This document shows, piece after piece, positions 53,480-64,000 of a stretch of 64,000 nt of DNA. Within the stretch, counting starts at the first letter, position 1. Each line of letters opens with the position of its first letter. The position numbers and the translations under genes were made by a program. The notes under the pieces are model-generated. The model saw nothing but the letters and a program-made list of their open reading frames with translations, was not told where the DNA came from and searched no databases. This DNA is from Chrysemys picta bellii (lineage: Eukaryota; Chordata; Testudines; Emydidae): positions 56,821,439-56,885,438 of the forward strand of contig NC_088800.1 in NCBI RefSeq assembly GCF_011386835.1. The letters run 5' to 3'.

Positions 53480-56400
53480 GCTTCATCCTTGCTTGAAAAC
53501 ACTTGGCATGCAGAGTCCTGTGGTGTTAGCTGGAATCAGGTTCAAACCTGACCAAAATGAGCGTGAGCTTGTGCTTAGTGTAGGACAGGCCTCCAGGGTG
53601 CATGCAAACATCAGGGTATTAGCTTTGGGTCCTCTCTGATGGACCGCAACCGTGTCGTGATGGAGAGGCTTGTGTGGGCTAAAGACCCTCAGAGGTACAT
53701 CGTCCGGAGCTTTCATGCTCCTGGTAGGGTCCCCCTTGGCGAGCAGGTCTGAGGCAAGGCCCCTGACTAACTGCGGTCCAAACTTCACAAGACCCCAACG
53801 GTGGATCAGGGGCATATAGAGGACCTTTTAGTACTATGTGGCTATACCAAAGGGCTCACACCCGCACAAAGCCCTGCAGTGACGGATGGGTGGTGGTGAA
53901 GACAGGAGCAGTGATTTCTGGGAGTCTTAAATCACAAATTTGCACGCAGGTGGCAGCAGTGAGACGGAAGTGCATTTCAGCAGCAGCGGCTGTGACTGAG
54001 CAGGCCTTTTCGGGATCCCCTCTGCTCACCCCAGATGGGGAGGGTGCTAGAAAAGGTGCCCCAAACATAGGCTGTCTCTCACTTTTCTGACTGGATGGCT
54101 GCATCCAGTGGGATCACTCAACTCCATGGCTGAAACGAGAGATGAGACAATGAATTTCTCCACCTGGAAGGTCTGCACCCTTATGGACTCTCAGCACAGT
54201 GAATGCCCAGAAAGAAGAACTGCCATAATTGCCGGAGAACTGGCAAGGCTCAACATTGACATTGCAGCCCTTCGTAAGACCCGCTGGGCCGATGAGTGCC
54301 AATTAAAAGAGGATGGAGGTGGCTGCACCTTCTTTGGAAAGGAAAGCCACCTGAAGAGAGACGTATTTATGGGATTGGCTTTGCCATCAAAAATAAGATC
54401 ACCAGTCAGCTATTGGAGCTTCCTGTGGGGGTCAACGAACGTCTCATGACTCTTTGGCTCAAGCTCAGCAACAACCAATATGCCACAGCCATCAGTGCAT
54501 ACACCCCAACACTTGATATGAGAGACAACAAGGAGCAATTTTATGGTGCTCTTGCTGCAGTCCTCACAGCCGCACCTAAGGCAGACAAACCCATCCTCCT
54601 GGGAGATTTCAATGCCAGAGTTGGATGGGACTCCCAATTCTGGAGCAGCACAATAGGCAAAGAAGGGGTGGGAAATGTAAAACCCAATGGTATTCTCCTC
54701 CTCAGCAAATGTGTGGAGCATGACTGGCTCATCATAAATATCATCTTTAGGCAGAGTAACAAATTTAAGACCACCTGGAAACATCCTTGGTCCAAACATT
54801 GGCACCTCCTTGACTATGTTATAGTCAGACCTTGAGATTACACCGATGTTCATATAACACGAGTCATGAGAGGTACGGATCACTGTTGGACAGACCATTG
54901 ATTAGTAAGATCAGTCATGTACCTGCAGCTCACTCCACCACACCGCAAACACCCAAAGGCTAAGCGAAAGCGGTACAATGTCAAAGCATTTCAAGACCAA
55001 TCCAGCTGCCAGACATTCCAACAACACCTCTCTGAGAAACTCTCTAACTTGCCTGATAACATCATTGACATTCAAGAGTAGTGGGATCAACTTAAAAATA
55101 TCATTCACAGTGCATGTGCTGAAACTATAGGATATTCCACTCCTCGGCACCAAAACTGGTTTGACAAAAACAACAAGGAAATCCTGGCATTAATTCAACA
55201 GAAAAGAACTGCATTCTCTAACTGGCAAAATGATTCTTCTAATCAATGAAAACACGAGGCTTATCACCTGCTCAAAGCCGAAGTTCAAAGGAGGCTATAT
55301 GACATCAAAAATAAGAAGTGGTAAGAGAAGGCCTCTGAGATCCAGGGTTTCGTAGACCAGGATGACATGAGAAGCTTCTTTCAAGCAACAAAAGCTATAT
55401 ATGGGCCGAGCTCCAAAGGCCCAACCCCCTTAGGTTCCTAGGATGGCTCCACCCTCCTCAATGACAATGCGGCTATTAAACACTGGAAGGAGCACTTTGA
55501 AAGCCTACTAAACTGTGAATCCATGGTCTCTGAAGACACCATCAAGTTTATTCCACAATGCTCGGCAGTAGAACACCTTGCTGATCCCTCATCTTCTGAG
55601 GAAGTCCGGCGTGCCATCACCCAGACGAAAAAATCACAGGACACCAGGCCCAAGCGGCATCCCAGTTGAGGTTTCTAAAGCTGGTGGAATAATGCTCCAG
55701 CACAAACTTTGCAAACTCCTCGACAAAATCTGGACTTGTGAAGAAATTCCACCTGACTTTAAGAACGCCAATATTGTTACAATATTCAAGAAAGGGGATA
55801 AATCTTTGAGTGGGAACTACAGAGGTATTGCCCTCCTCTCCATCGTAGGGAAGATCCTTGCCTGGATCCTACTACACCGCCTTCTCCCCCTTGCCAAGGA
55901 ACTCCTCCCTGAATCACAGTGTGGCTTCAGGCCATCCTGAGGCACAACTGACATGATCTCTGTGGCACAATAGATTCAGGAGAAGTGCAGAAAGCAACAC
56001 CAGGAACTGTTCATGGCATTCATTGATCTAACCAAGGCCTTTGACTCTATCAGTCATGATGCTCTAAGAAAGGTGTTCTATGGTAGGTTTGGCTGTCCAC
56101 AGAAATTCATTCCGTCATCAGACTATTCCATGATGGGATGACTGCCACCGTTCTGTGCAACGGCTCAGAGACCGAACCATTCATCATTTGCACTGGTGTC
56201 AAGCAGGGCTGTGTCATTGCTCCAACAATCTTCTCCATTTACCCTGCCGTGATTCTGATTCTCATCCGTGACCGCCTTCCTGATGGAATCAGGATTGAGT
56301 ATGGTATGGATGGTCAACTCCTCAATCTCCAACATCTCCAAACAAAATCTAAGATCATGAGAATTGGCATCACTGATTCAGTATGCAGATGACTGCGTCA

Positions 56401-57378
56401 TTCTTGTAAACACAGAGGATGACCTGCAAAGTACCCTAAACCTTTTTGCAGATGCCTGTCACAGCCTGGGTCTCTCTCTCAACATTGGGGGGAAAACAAG
56501 CTACTCTACCAGCCTTCACCTGCACAAACTACTCTTCGTACTCCACAAATCACCATCAGCAGACAACCCCTGGAAAATGTGGACCATTTTCCATACCATG
56601 GCAGCCACTCTCCCAAACAGCCAACATTGACATAGAAATTGAATACAGGATCAGCTGTGCCAGCCCATCCTTTGACAGACTACTCAAACGAGTCTTCAAT
56701 TATAGAGATCTGCAAACAGGCACCAAGATCTTGGTTTACAAGGCAGTTGTCATCCCTACTCTTCTCTATGGGTGTGAGACCTGGGTAACCTATAGACGAC
56801 ATCTCAAGCAGCTGGAGTTGTTCCAACAGCGCGGCCGCAGGAGGATTCTCAGGATCAGCTGGGAAGACCGATGCACTAACATCAGTGTTCTCTCTGCAGC
56901 CAACATCACTAGTATAGAAGCGCAGGTCATGAAACACCAACTCTGCTGGGCTGATCACTGTGTCTGTATGCCTGACATACTCCTCCCGAAGCGAGCATTC
57001 TTCTCTCAGTTAAGTCAAGGAAGAAGTGCTCATGGAGGGCAGCAGAAGCGCTTCAAAGACATACTGGAAGTACACCTTAAAAAGGGAAGCATCAACCCAA
57101 CAAACTGGGAGGACTCGGTGCGGAACAGAACATAGTGATGCCACACCATACACCAAGCCACAGCTCACTTTGAGGGGAACAGATGTGCTCATGAGGCAGA
57201 GAAGCAACAAAGGAGGAAAGAAAGGGCACAACACTCCAGCCAACAACTTCAAGATTACACCTGTCGCTTCTGTGGGAAAATTGGGCTCCTCAGCCACTTA
57301 AAAACCCACCGGTGAATCCCCTTGGCAGACATCATCCTCTCATCGAGTGATAGCCGAAGATGAAGAGAGAGAGAGAGA
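53480..57378 (+). pseudogene. APE-type LINE, nearly full length, broken
   Basis: A non-LTR retrotransposon distinct from CR1 and L2. Domains in order: an apurinic-like endonuclease, 54140-54900, with LARLNIDIAALRKTRWADE (catalytic Glu replaced by Lys in ALRKTR), LLGDFNARVG, HLLDYVIVRP and WTDH; an RT, about 55660-56410, with GNYRGIALLSIVGKILA, ESQCGFRPS, AFIDLTKAFDS, TGVKQGCVIAPTIFSIY and YADDCVILVN; then KILVYKAVVIPTLLYGCETW (56728-56787); and a C-terminal Cys2His2-like motif CRFCGKIGLLSHLKTHR (57262-57312). The tail ends in GA repeats near 57350-57378. At least five frameshifts or stops. The 5' region from 53480 is an approximate guess. The clade (RTE/Ingi-like?) is unresolved. Confidence 0.85.
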
Positions 57379-57914
57379 AGCTTTTGGTCAGACATTCTAC
57401 TGACAAAATGCACTCCTCAGCAGGGGGGTAAGAAAACAGACCATTTGGATCATGGGGACTGGCCCCAGCATCTGTCCCATCCCTGACTGCAGCGTTCACT
57501 ACTCTCGTGGACCAGTCTGGAATCTCTGGGTGATGGGTGCTGAGTAGTCTGCTGTGCTACCCAACAGCTCTGAATGTTAGGAGCCAAGTCCCAATATCTG
57601 AGGAGGCGTTCCTTTCTTTAGGGCTAGGCTTTTGCTCCTGGAGCTGCTCCTGTAACTCGTTCTCCCTTTGTTCCTCTTTTTCTCACTTTCCTTATTTGCA
57701 TTTCGTTTTGTTTTTCTGTTTCGTGCAGCTCAGAGTTGTGCACTTTGCCTCAGCTCTGTTTGCCCCAAGTGTAGGGAGAGGTGCTCTTACCTCCATGATT
57801 TGACATGTGTATTGAACATTCAGCGGATCACACCTGAGAATAGCCCTGGTCACTGTGAGTTTGCTGTGTGCTCTCAGCCCTAGATTTCTGAGTACTGAAG
57901 AGGAGAGACAGACT

Positions 57915-57963
<49 letters not shown>

Positions 57964-58160
57964 TAATTCCTGTTTAAAGCCATAAGACAGCTTGAGCCTC
58001 CTCGTTCAGGGGCTGTCCCAATTTTTGCCCCTGCTGGTTGCAGAATCTGGGGTGTAGTACTACTCTGGCCATGTGCCATTCCACCCTCACTCTGCCTTCT
58101 TCCTTCCTTCAGTTACCTCTGCACCACTGGGGAACCCCCCTCCCTGGCAGCGGAGGCACT
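57379..58160. other. No gene recognised
   Basis: Contains the (TC)n tract listed separately and no supported exon. Confidence 0.4.
57918..57961 (+). repeat. (TC)n microsatellite, about 22 units
   Basis: Uninterrupted TC dinucleotides. Confidence 0.97.
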
Positions 58161-58161
58161 G

Positions 58162-58342
58162 GAGCATAGATAGAACTCTGCAAATCTGCAGATATCCGCA
58201 GATTGTGTTTGCAGATCGTGGGATGGATGCAGATCCACATTTTATATCTAGAGCCCTGCAAATCTGCGGATATCTGCTTTATATCCGCGGACGATGTTTG
58301 CGGATCGGATGTGGATACAAATTTTGTATCCATGCAGGGCTT
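58162..58342. mobile_element. Short inverted-end element with internal duplication
   Basis: 'gaactctgcaaatctgcag' and the later 'gagccctgcaaatctgcgg' are two direct copies of about 90 bases; the outer right end 'atccatgcagggctt' is inverted to 'agccctgca'. Probably a MITE, but no TSD was seen. Confidence 0.5.
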
Positions 58343-59067
58343 TAAGCACAGAGGCCCCTTGCCTGGACATGTTCCTGAGGGTCAGGTATGGTCCTCACAC
58401 CTAGTCTGTGGCTCTGTTGCTCCAGGTAGATGGCACAAAGGGACATTGGGCAGTGCTGAATCAGGCCCACTGCATTCTCCAGAAATGACCACACTCCCCC
58501 TACCATGGGAATTCTGTGTAAACCCTCAAGTGAAAGCTGTAAGCTAATTCCCCTGCGGCCGGCTTGGCACTGACTCTGGCATTGCACGGGCCCTCAGTCA
58601 AAATTAGGAGGCAATTTTCCTCTTAAGACGCCATATAAGTGACATGTTTGGTGTCTTGTAGGCTTCATGAGACTGGAGACGTCTGGTGCAAATGTTTTGA
58701 CGTGAGCTGTGTCACAATGTTCTATGGTGAGCTTTATCACAAGGCAGAAAAATAAACTTTGTTTAGGGTCCATAGTCCTTTGTCTCTGCATTCCAGCCCC
58801 GGGCAGTGACTAGCAGTCCTAGCACATTCTCCCTGGGGGCAGGCAGGGCCTGGAGCTAGGTCTTGCTGAGTGTAGCATGATAGGGTAGTTTATTCTGGGC
58901 TTCATGCTGAGCTATAATTAGCTGATGTTTGACCCTCCTTAGACAAGCTGAGTTTCTGCACAATGTGAACACAGCCTGCTTGGTGCGGACTGTCTGATAC
59001 AGACAACATGACAGAGCAGCTCAGCCAGTTCCTCTTTCCCATCCCGCTTGTTCAGCAGAGATGGTGA
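58343..59067. other. No gene recognised
   Basis: No repeat terminus or exon supported. Confidence 0.4.
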
Positions 59068-59805
59068 CAGCCTGCAGGGGTCTCGGCCAACACCGTTTGT
59101 TACTCTGTTTGGGATCAATCCACAAGCTCACTGGGAAGAGTCAAGGTTGTAGCACACTTCCTCCGCACGGGCAGCTTCACCCGGTTCGCCGACTGGCGGT
59201 TCATACACCGCGCCCGGCTGAATTGCGTCCCCCTCAATGGAGCCATCCGCCACGGGATCCGGGACAAACGCTGCAGGAAGTGCGGGTACGTCGCCGAAAC
59301 CCTGCCCCACGTCCTATGCTGCTGCAAGCCCCATGCCAGAGCCTGGCAGCTGCGCCACAATGCCGTCCAGGACCACCTAGTGAAGGCCATCGACCCGCGC
59401 CTGGGAGAGGTCACCGTCAACCGTGCCGTCCCAGGCACCGACAGCCCGCTGCGCCCAGACATTGTCATCACGGACGAGGTTGGAAAAAAGATCATCCTGG
59501 TCGACGTAATGATTCCATTCGAGAACAGGACCCCGGCCTTCCGTGAAGCCCGAGCCCGCAAGCTCGAAAAGTACGCCCCCCTGGCTGACATCCTGCGGAC
59601 AAAGGGCTACGAGGTGCACACCAACGCTCTGCTCGTTGGGGCCCTGGGTGCCTGGGACCCATGTAATGAACGCGTGCTGAGGACCTGTGGGATAGGCCGT
59701 CATTACGCGTGGTTCATGAGATGCCTATTGGTCTCGCACACTATTCGTTGGTCTCGGGACATCTACACAGAGCACATCACCGGCCACCGCCAATACTGGG
59801 AATGA
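59068..59805 (+). CDS. R2/NeSL-type LINE, C-terminal zinc knuckle and restriction-like endonuclease
   Basis: Open for 245 codons with no frameshift; only the 3' part of the ORF is present because of 5' truncation, so there is no natural start codon. After AHFLRTGSFTRFADWRF comes a CCHC motif (CRKCGYVAETLPHVLCCC, from 59272) and then RHNAVQDHLV. The nuclease follows: RPDIVITD (PD at 59455-59460), IILVDVMIPFENR (D at 59503-59505) and RARKLEKYAPLAD, the PD-(D/E)xK-like core of R2/NeSL elements that nicks the target. VGALGAWDPCNERVL is the family's next conserved block. It ends YWE-stop. RT is absent. The lack of frame damage suggests a relatively recent insertion; the clade could be R2, NeSL or Utopia. 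Confidence 0.85.
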   Translation, partial: QPAGVSANTVCYSVWDQSTSSLGRVKVVAHFLRTGSFTRFADWRFIHRARLNCVPLNGAIRHGIRDKRCRKCGYVAETLPHVLCCCKPHARAWQLRHNAVQDHLVKAIDPRLGEVTVNRAVPGTDSPLRPDIVITDEVGKKIILVDVMIPFENRTPAFREARARKLEKYAPLADILRTKGYEVHTNALLVGALGAWDPCNERVLRTCGIGRHYAWFMRCLLVSHTIRWSRDIYTEHITGHRQYWE

Positions 59806-60200
59806 GCCGGGGAGATCTCGTACACCCACAAGGGGGAAGAGACCTATAAACCCCCCCTGCTGGACTTTAAGCCCTGAGCCCTGAACCCACCGAACCTAAC
59901 TGAATCCCACCACGTGAGGGTCACCTCATCCCCATTACCCAGCCCACTTACTTATATCCATGACTGTCTCTACTTTCTGTATGAGTGATGGACCCTCACC
60001 GCTTGTCGGCTGTATCATGATCCTGCCCACCGTTTACCCCCCCCCATTGGGGACATTGCAGTCTGTATATATTATGTGTGCTGCCCAACACCAAAATACT
60101 AACATCTCCCTATATGCTGTATGTTACCCCCAATGACCAATAACTAACGCTTCAAATTTTCTGTATCGTTTATTTTTCAAATATTATCTAATAAACTTTT
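59806..60200 (+). other. 3' untranslated region of the R2/NeSL-type LINE
   Basis: About 390 bases after the stop, with AATAAA at 60190-60195. The exact 3' junction is not visible; no TSD found with the left flank near 59068. Confidence 0.5.
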
Positions 60201-60214
60201 TAAATCTCTATCTC

Positions 60215-61070
60215 TGACTCATTTGAATCTCTCTATTTTCACCCTATGAAGCAGCCTGCTCTAGGATTTTCCCTTTGAGACAGCATCCTTGTCCAGTGGT
60301 TGTGGGATCCCACATGGAGAGTGAGCACAGATGTTTCTGTTCTCACAGACCCCAACACTAATCACGGTCTAGGTGAGCTCATGATTCTCACAGCCATCAC
60401 CAGCCCATGCTGTGTTCCAGCACAGTTCCTCTGGCATGTGGGAATGCCACAAAATTCTGCACCCAAAGACTGCATTCCACATCCTTCACTTTTTCTCAAA
60501 GGTAGGGACTGCATTAATTTCCCTGTAGCTGTAAATCTGCAGAGGGGGATAGCCCTAAGCCCAACCCTATCCCCATCTTGGCAAACCATAGGGTCAGGAA
60601 CATTTACCTCAGGCTTTCTCACTGTAGGGAGCTGCTCAGTGCTGTATGTGCATAACTGTTATTGTGGAGAATCCACAGGTGGAGAAGGAACATTGGATGC
60701 TGGCAACTGTACTTCTGTCTGCATTGTGTGAATTGCTGAGCCACACTGCTGTGGTGGAAGCTCTGGGAGCACACTGTGTCCCTGTCAGGAAAAGTCTTCC
60801 AGTGCTACAGGAGGAAAGGGGTCACTGCAGCGTCCTTTCCCAATGACCCCTCTCTCCAAATGCCACATGGCCCAGCCCTGCCCCCATTCTGGGGGTTAGT
60901 ACTGGGTGGGTGCTGGCTTGGAGGCGTTATTGTACTTGGAAGCCTAAGCAGAAAAGCTCCTTGCACCCTCTGTTTCCATCCTCATAGTTGAAACGGACAA
61001 TTCATTTTGGTTTCGTGGTCAGCTATTTTCAATAACTCAGAATTAATTTGCTAGCAGGCTGGTCCCGCAA
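60215..61070. other. No gene recognised
   Basis: No supported exon or element terminus. Confidence 0.4.
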
Positions 61071-61439
61071 ATTATTACTAGGGCTGTTGATTAATCGCAG
61101 TTAACTCATGCAATTAACTCAAGTTAATCGTGATTAAAAAAATTAATCGCGATTAATCACAGTTTTAATCTCACTGTTAAACAATGGAATACCAATTGAA
61201 ATTTATTAAATATTTTGGATATTTTTCTACATTTTCATATATATTGTATTCTGTGTTGTAATTGAAATCAAAGTGTATATTATTTTTATTATAAATATTT
61301 GCACTGTAAAAATGATAAAAAAATAGTATTTTTCAATTCACCTCATACAAGTACTCGAGTGCAATCTCTTTGTTGTGAAAGTGCAATTTACAAATGTAGA
61401 TTTTTTTTAACATAACCACTCAAAAACAAAACAATGTAA

Positions 61440-61748
61440 AACTTCAGAGCCTACAAGTCCACTCAGTCCTACTTCTTGTTCAGCCAATCGCCAAGACAAA
61501 CAAGTTTGTTTACATTTACAGGAGATAATGCTTCCCTCTTCTTATTTACAATGTCACCAGAAAGTGAGACCAGGTATTTGCATTGCACTTTTGTAGGCAG
61601 CGTCACAAGATATTTACGTGCCAAATGCGCTAAAGATTAATATGTCCCTTCATGCTTCCTTACGTGCCAGATATGCTAAACATTCGTATGCCCCTTCATG
61701 CTTCGGCCACTATTCCAGAGGACATGCTTCCATGCTGATGACGCTCGT
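61440..61748 (-). pseudogene. hAT transposase C-terminal copy (copy 2 left arm)
   Basis: Reverse-complement reading gives the same hATC segments as at 62180-62400 (CPLE, KYL, SGDIVN-type, SPANVNKL), broken by the local duplication and small indels. It ends at the arm-spacer junction. Non-functional. Confidence 0.7.
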
Positions 61749-61774
61749 TAAAAAAAAATGCGTTAATTAAATTT

Positions 61775-62400
61775 GTGACTGAACTCCTCGGGGGAGAATT
61801 GTATGACCCCTGCTCTGTTTTACCCACATTCTGCCATATATTTCATGTTATAGCAGTCTCGGATGATGACCCAGCACATGTTATTCGTTTTAAGAACACT
61901 TTCACTGCAGATTTGACAAAACGCAAAGAGGGGACCAATGTGAGATTTCTAAAGATAGCTACGGCACTCGGTCCAAGATTTAAGAATCTGAGGGGGACGA
62001 GGTGTGGAGCATGCTTTCAGAAGTCTTAAAAGAGCAACACTCCGATGCGGAAACTACAGAACCCGAACCACCAAAAAAGAAAATCAACCTTTTACTGGTG
62101 GCATCTGACTCAGATAATGAAAATGAACATGTGTCGGTCTGAACTACTTTGGATTGTTATCGAGCAGAACCCATCATCAGTATGGACGCATGTCCCCTGG
62201 AATGGTGGTTGACGCATGAAGAGACACATGAATCTTTAGCACATCTGGCACATAAATATCTTGCGACGCCGGCTACAACAGTGCCATAAGAACACCTGTT
62301 CTTACTTTCAGGTGACATTGTAAATAAGCGGGCAGCATTATCTCCTGCAAATGTAAACAAACTTGTTTGTCTGAGTGATTGGCTGAACAAGAAGTAGGAC
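61775..62400 (+). pseudogene. hAT transposase, middle to C-terminus (copy 2)
   Basis: The first frame, 61775-62029, reads KNTFTADLTKRKEGTNVRF and ATALGPRFKN and then shifts after a 19-bp deletion relative to copy 1. The second part restores the family sequence: KINLLLVASDSDNENEH, then SMDACPLEWW, HLAHKYLATPATTVP (followed by a stop instead of the next residue) and LSGDIVNKRAALSPANVNKL and SDWLNKK at the end. BED finger and catalytic core are absent. Confidence 0.8.
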
Positions 62401-62736
62401 TGAGTGGACTTGAAGGCTCTAAAATTTTACATTGTTTTATTTTTGAATGCATTTTTTGTACATAATTCTATATTTGTAAGTTAAACTTTCATGATAAAGA
62501 GATTGAACTACACTCTTGTATTAAGTGAATTGAAAAATACTATTTCTTTTGTTTTTTACAGTGCAAATACTTGTAATCAAAAATAATTATAAAGTGAGCA
62601 CTGTACACTTTGTATTCTGTGTTGTAATTGAAATCAATATATTTGAAAATGTAGAAAACATCCAAAAATAGTTAAATAAATAGTATTCTATTATTGCTTA
62701 ACAGTGCCATAATCGCTTGACAGCCCTAATTATTAC

Positions 62737-62830
62737 TTGTATTCCAGTTGCGCCTAGAGGTACCTGTGCTTCGTGCTGTACAGACGCATAACGAGAGATG
62801 GTCCCTCTTCCAAGAGCTTACAATCTAGAG
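62737..62830 (-). repeat. MIR-like SINE tail, antisense
   Basis: 'cagttgcgcctagaggtacc' and 'gagcttacaatctag' match the amniote MIR-like tail in antisense. The hAT copy inserted at its AT-rich edge. Confidence 0.5.
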
Positions 62831-63661
62831 CAGTGGTCTCCAACTCTTTTATGCCCAAGATCAATTTTTGACTTTAAGGTAAACCCAGGATCTACCCCGC
62901 CCCTTCCCTGAGCCCTGCCCCTTCCCCAGAGCCCCGCCCCATTCACTCCATCCCCCCCCATCCATCACTTGCTCTCCCCCACCCTCACTTTCACCGGGCT
63001 GGGGTAGGGGTTTGGGAGGGGGTGTGGGTTCTGGGCTGGGGCCGAGGGGTTCGCAGCGTGGGAGGGGGCTCGGGGCTGGGGCAGAGTGTTGGGGTGTGGA
63101 GTGCAGCCTATGAGGGGGTCAGGGCTGGGGTTGGGGTGCAGAAGGGGGTATAGGATGTTGGCTCTGGAAGGGGGGGTTCAGGGCTGGGGTAGAGTTTTGG
63201 GGTGCAGGAGGGGATGGGAGTGCTGGCTCCAGGAGGGGGCTCAGGGCTGGGGCTTGGGGTGCAGGAGGGGGTTTGGGGTGCTGTCTCCAGGAGGGAGCTC
63301 AGGGCTGGAGGTTGGGGTGCGGTCTCCCCCTGGGCAGCACTTACCTCTGGCGGCTCCTGGTTGGCGGTGGAGTGTGGCTGCTGCTAAGGCAGGCTTCTGA
63401 CCTACCCCGGCCCCATGCTGCTCCCGGAAGGGACCAACGTGTCCCTGTGGCCCCTGGGAGGGGCAGGTGGCATATGGCTCCGTGTGCTGCCCCTCTCTGC
63501 AAGCACCGCCCCCGCAGCTCCCATTGGCCACAGCTTCCCGTTCCCGGCCAATGGGAGCTGTGGGGGCAGTGCTTGCAGGCAGGAGCAGCATGTGGAGGGA
63601 GACCCCTGCCCGGGAGTGGCGTGAGTCTGGGGAGATCCTCTAAGATCGACTGGTTCGTGAC
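62831..63661. mobile_element. Non-autonomous hAT element, right tip degraded
   Basis: Left end 'cagtggtctccaactc' with 'aagatcaatttttgac'; right end 'aagatcgactggttcgtgac' is its inverted counterpart but lacks the last bases. The interior 63000-63330 is the G-rich repeat with 'ggggtgcaggaggggg', and 63510-63575 has 'gctcccattggcc' facing 'ggccaatgggagc'. No TSD can be shown. Confidence 0.7.
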
Positions 63662-64000
63662 AAAAGGACAGCCATTAGCAGCAGGAAGAACCCAGTCTAT
63701 TGGATTCTAACAGATATTTATGCAACCCTTTGGGCATCTTGTTGAGGATGAGATCCCCCCCAAATTCACCGACTGCAAACAATCTGCTGGTACTGATACC
63801 AAGTGCCCTGTGTCTGAGTGGCTTAGGTTTTGACACTCTTACTACGGCATGGTCAAGAGAGGAAATGCCTTAGTTTCCCATCCACTCTGTGCGCTGATGT
63901 GAGCTTTCTCATTGCTAAGGACCAAGTTCAGCTGTGGTATAATGGAATTATGAAACTATGGTATTTATGGTGGAGTCAGTGGGAGTTGCACCTTCACTGT
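63662..64000. other. No recognisable feature
   Basis: No supported gene or repeat in the last 339 bases. Confidence 0.4.

Larger units (their letters stand above)
61079..62728. mobile_element. Foldback hAT transposon, copy 2, TSD ATTATTAC
   Basis: Ends 'tagggctgttgattaatcgc' and 'cgcttgacagccct' plus 'a'; ATTATTAC exactly duplicated at 61071-61078 and 62729-62736. Left arm about 61079-61748 (C-terminus on the minus strand), spacer about 61749-62180, right arm about 62181-62728 (C-terminus on the plus strand). It faces the opposite way to copy 1 and shares the same junction between arm and spacer. The left arm has a tandem duplication of about 47 bases near 61615-61708. Confidence 0.9.

Noticed and set aside
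54410..54898. A 162-residue minus-strand frame
   Set aside because: Shadow of the APE LINE endonuclease domain.
59115..59591. A 158-residue minus-strand frame
   Set aside because: Shadow of the R2/NeSL-type endonuclease frame on the plus strand.
1..64000. CRISPR arrays, bacterial operons, phage or plasmid origins
   Set aside because: No spaced direct repeats of CRISPR type and no prokaryotic gene layout; all repeats fit vertebrate mobile elements.
1..64000. tRNA or rRNA genes
   Set aside because: Only a possible SINE-type B box at about 30045 was seen, without a foldable tRNA; no rRNA-like stretch.

Overview
The window looks like non-coding, repeat-dense DNA from an amniote, most probably a turtle. 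The case rests on the repeats: many CR1 LINE pieces with their typical 3' ends, L2 remnants, Harbinger-type MITEs with 'GTCTACAC' tips, numerous non-autonomous hAT elements with 8-bp target-site duplications (TSDs), Ty3/gypsy-like and other solo LTRs, Penelope-like (PLE) remnants and one R2/NeSL-type LINE. I found no complete host protein-coding gene. Family names come from recognised sequence patterns, not from a database search.

Layout. 0-11 kb is a patchwork of CR1, LTR and hAT pieces with two copies of one hairpin MITE. 11.5-14.2 kb is an antisense solo LTR (TSD GTGTG) with two hAT elements and a second LTR inserted in it. 15.1-16.5 kb is the 3' part of a Ty3/gypsy element. 16.6-25.0 kb is one old antisense Penelope-like element, including a recognisable GIY-YIG endonuclease region, split by CR1, nested MITEs, a Harbinger transposon, a second CR1, an LTR and a hAT element. 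25-38 kb holds further solo LTRs, CR1, hAT and Penelope tails. 38.7-43.1 kb holds L2, CR1 and gypsy remnants.

A clear CpG island at about 46.24-47.33 kb, with a consensus splice donor after position 46780, is the best evidence for a host gene. It is probably a promoter and non-coding first exon on the + strand, with the rest outside the window or unrecognised. 49.7-51.3 and 61.1-62.7 kb are two opposite-facing copies of a foldback hAT transposon whose arms each carry a copy of the transposase C-terminus. 53.5-57.4 kb is a nearly full-length but broken APE-type LINE. 59.07-59.81 kb is an open C-terminal reading frame of a restriction-like-endonuclease LINE.

The annotated genes are parasites, and their main interest is the record of insertion order. 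Duplicated target sites let several layers be ordered from the sequence alone. The most notable items are the split Penelope element, hammerhead-like cores in Penelope tails, the foldback hAT pair, the internally deleted two-gene Harbinger element, the open R2/NeSL-type frame and the CpG-island promoter.
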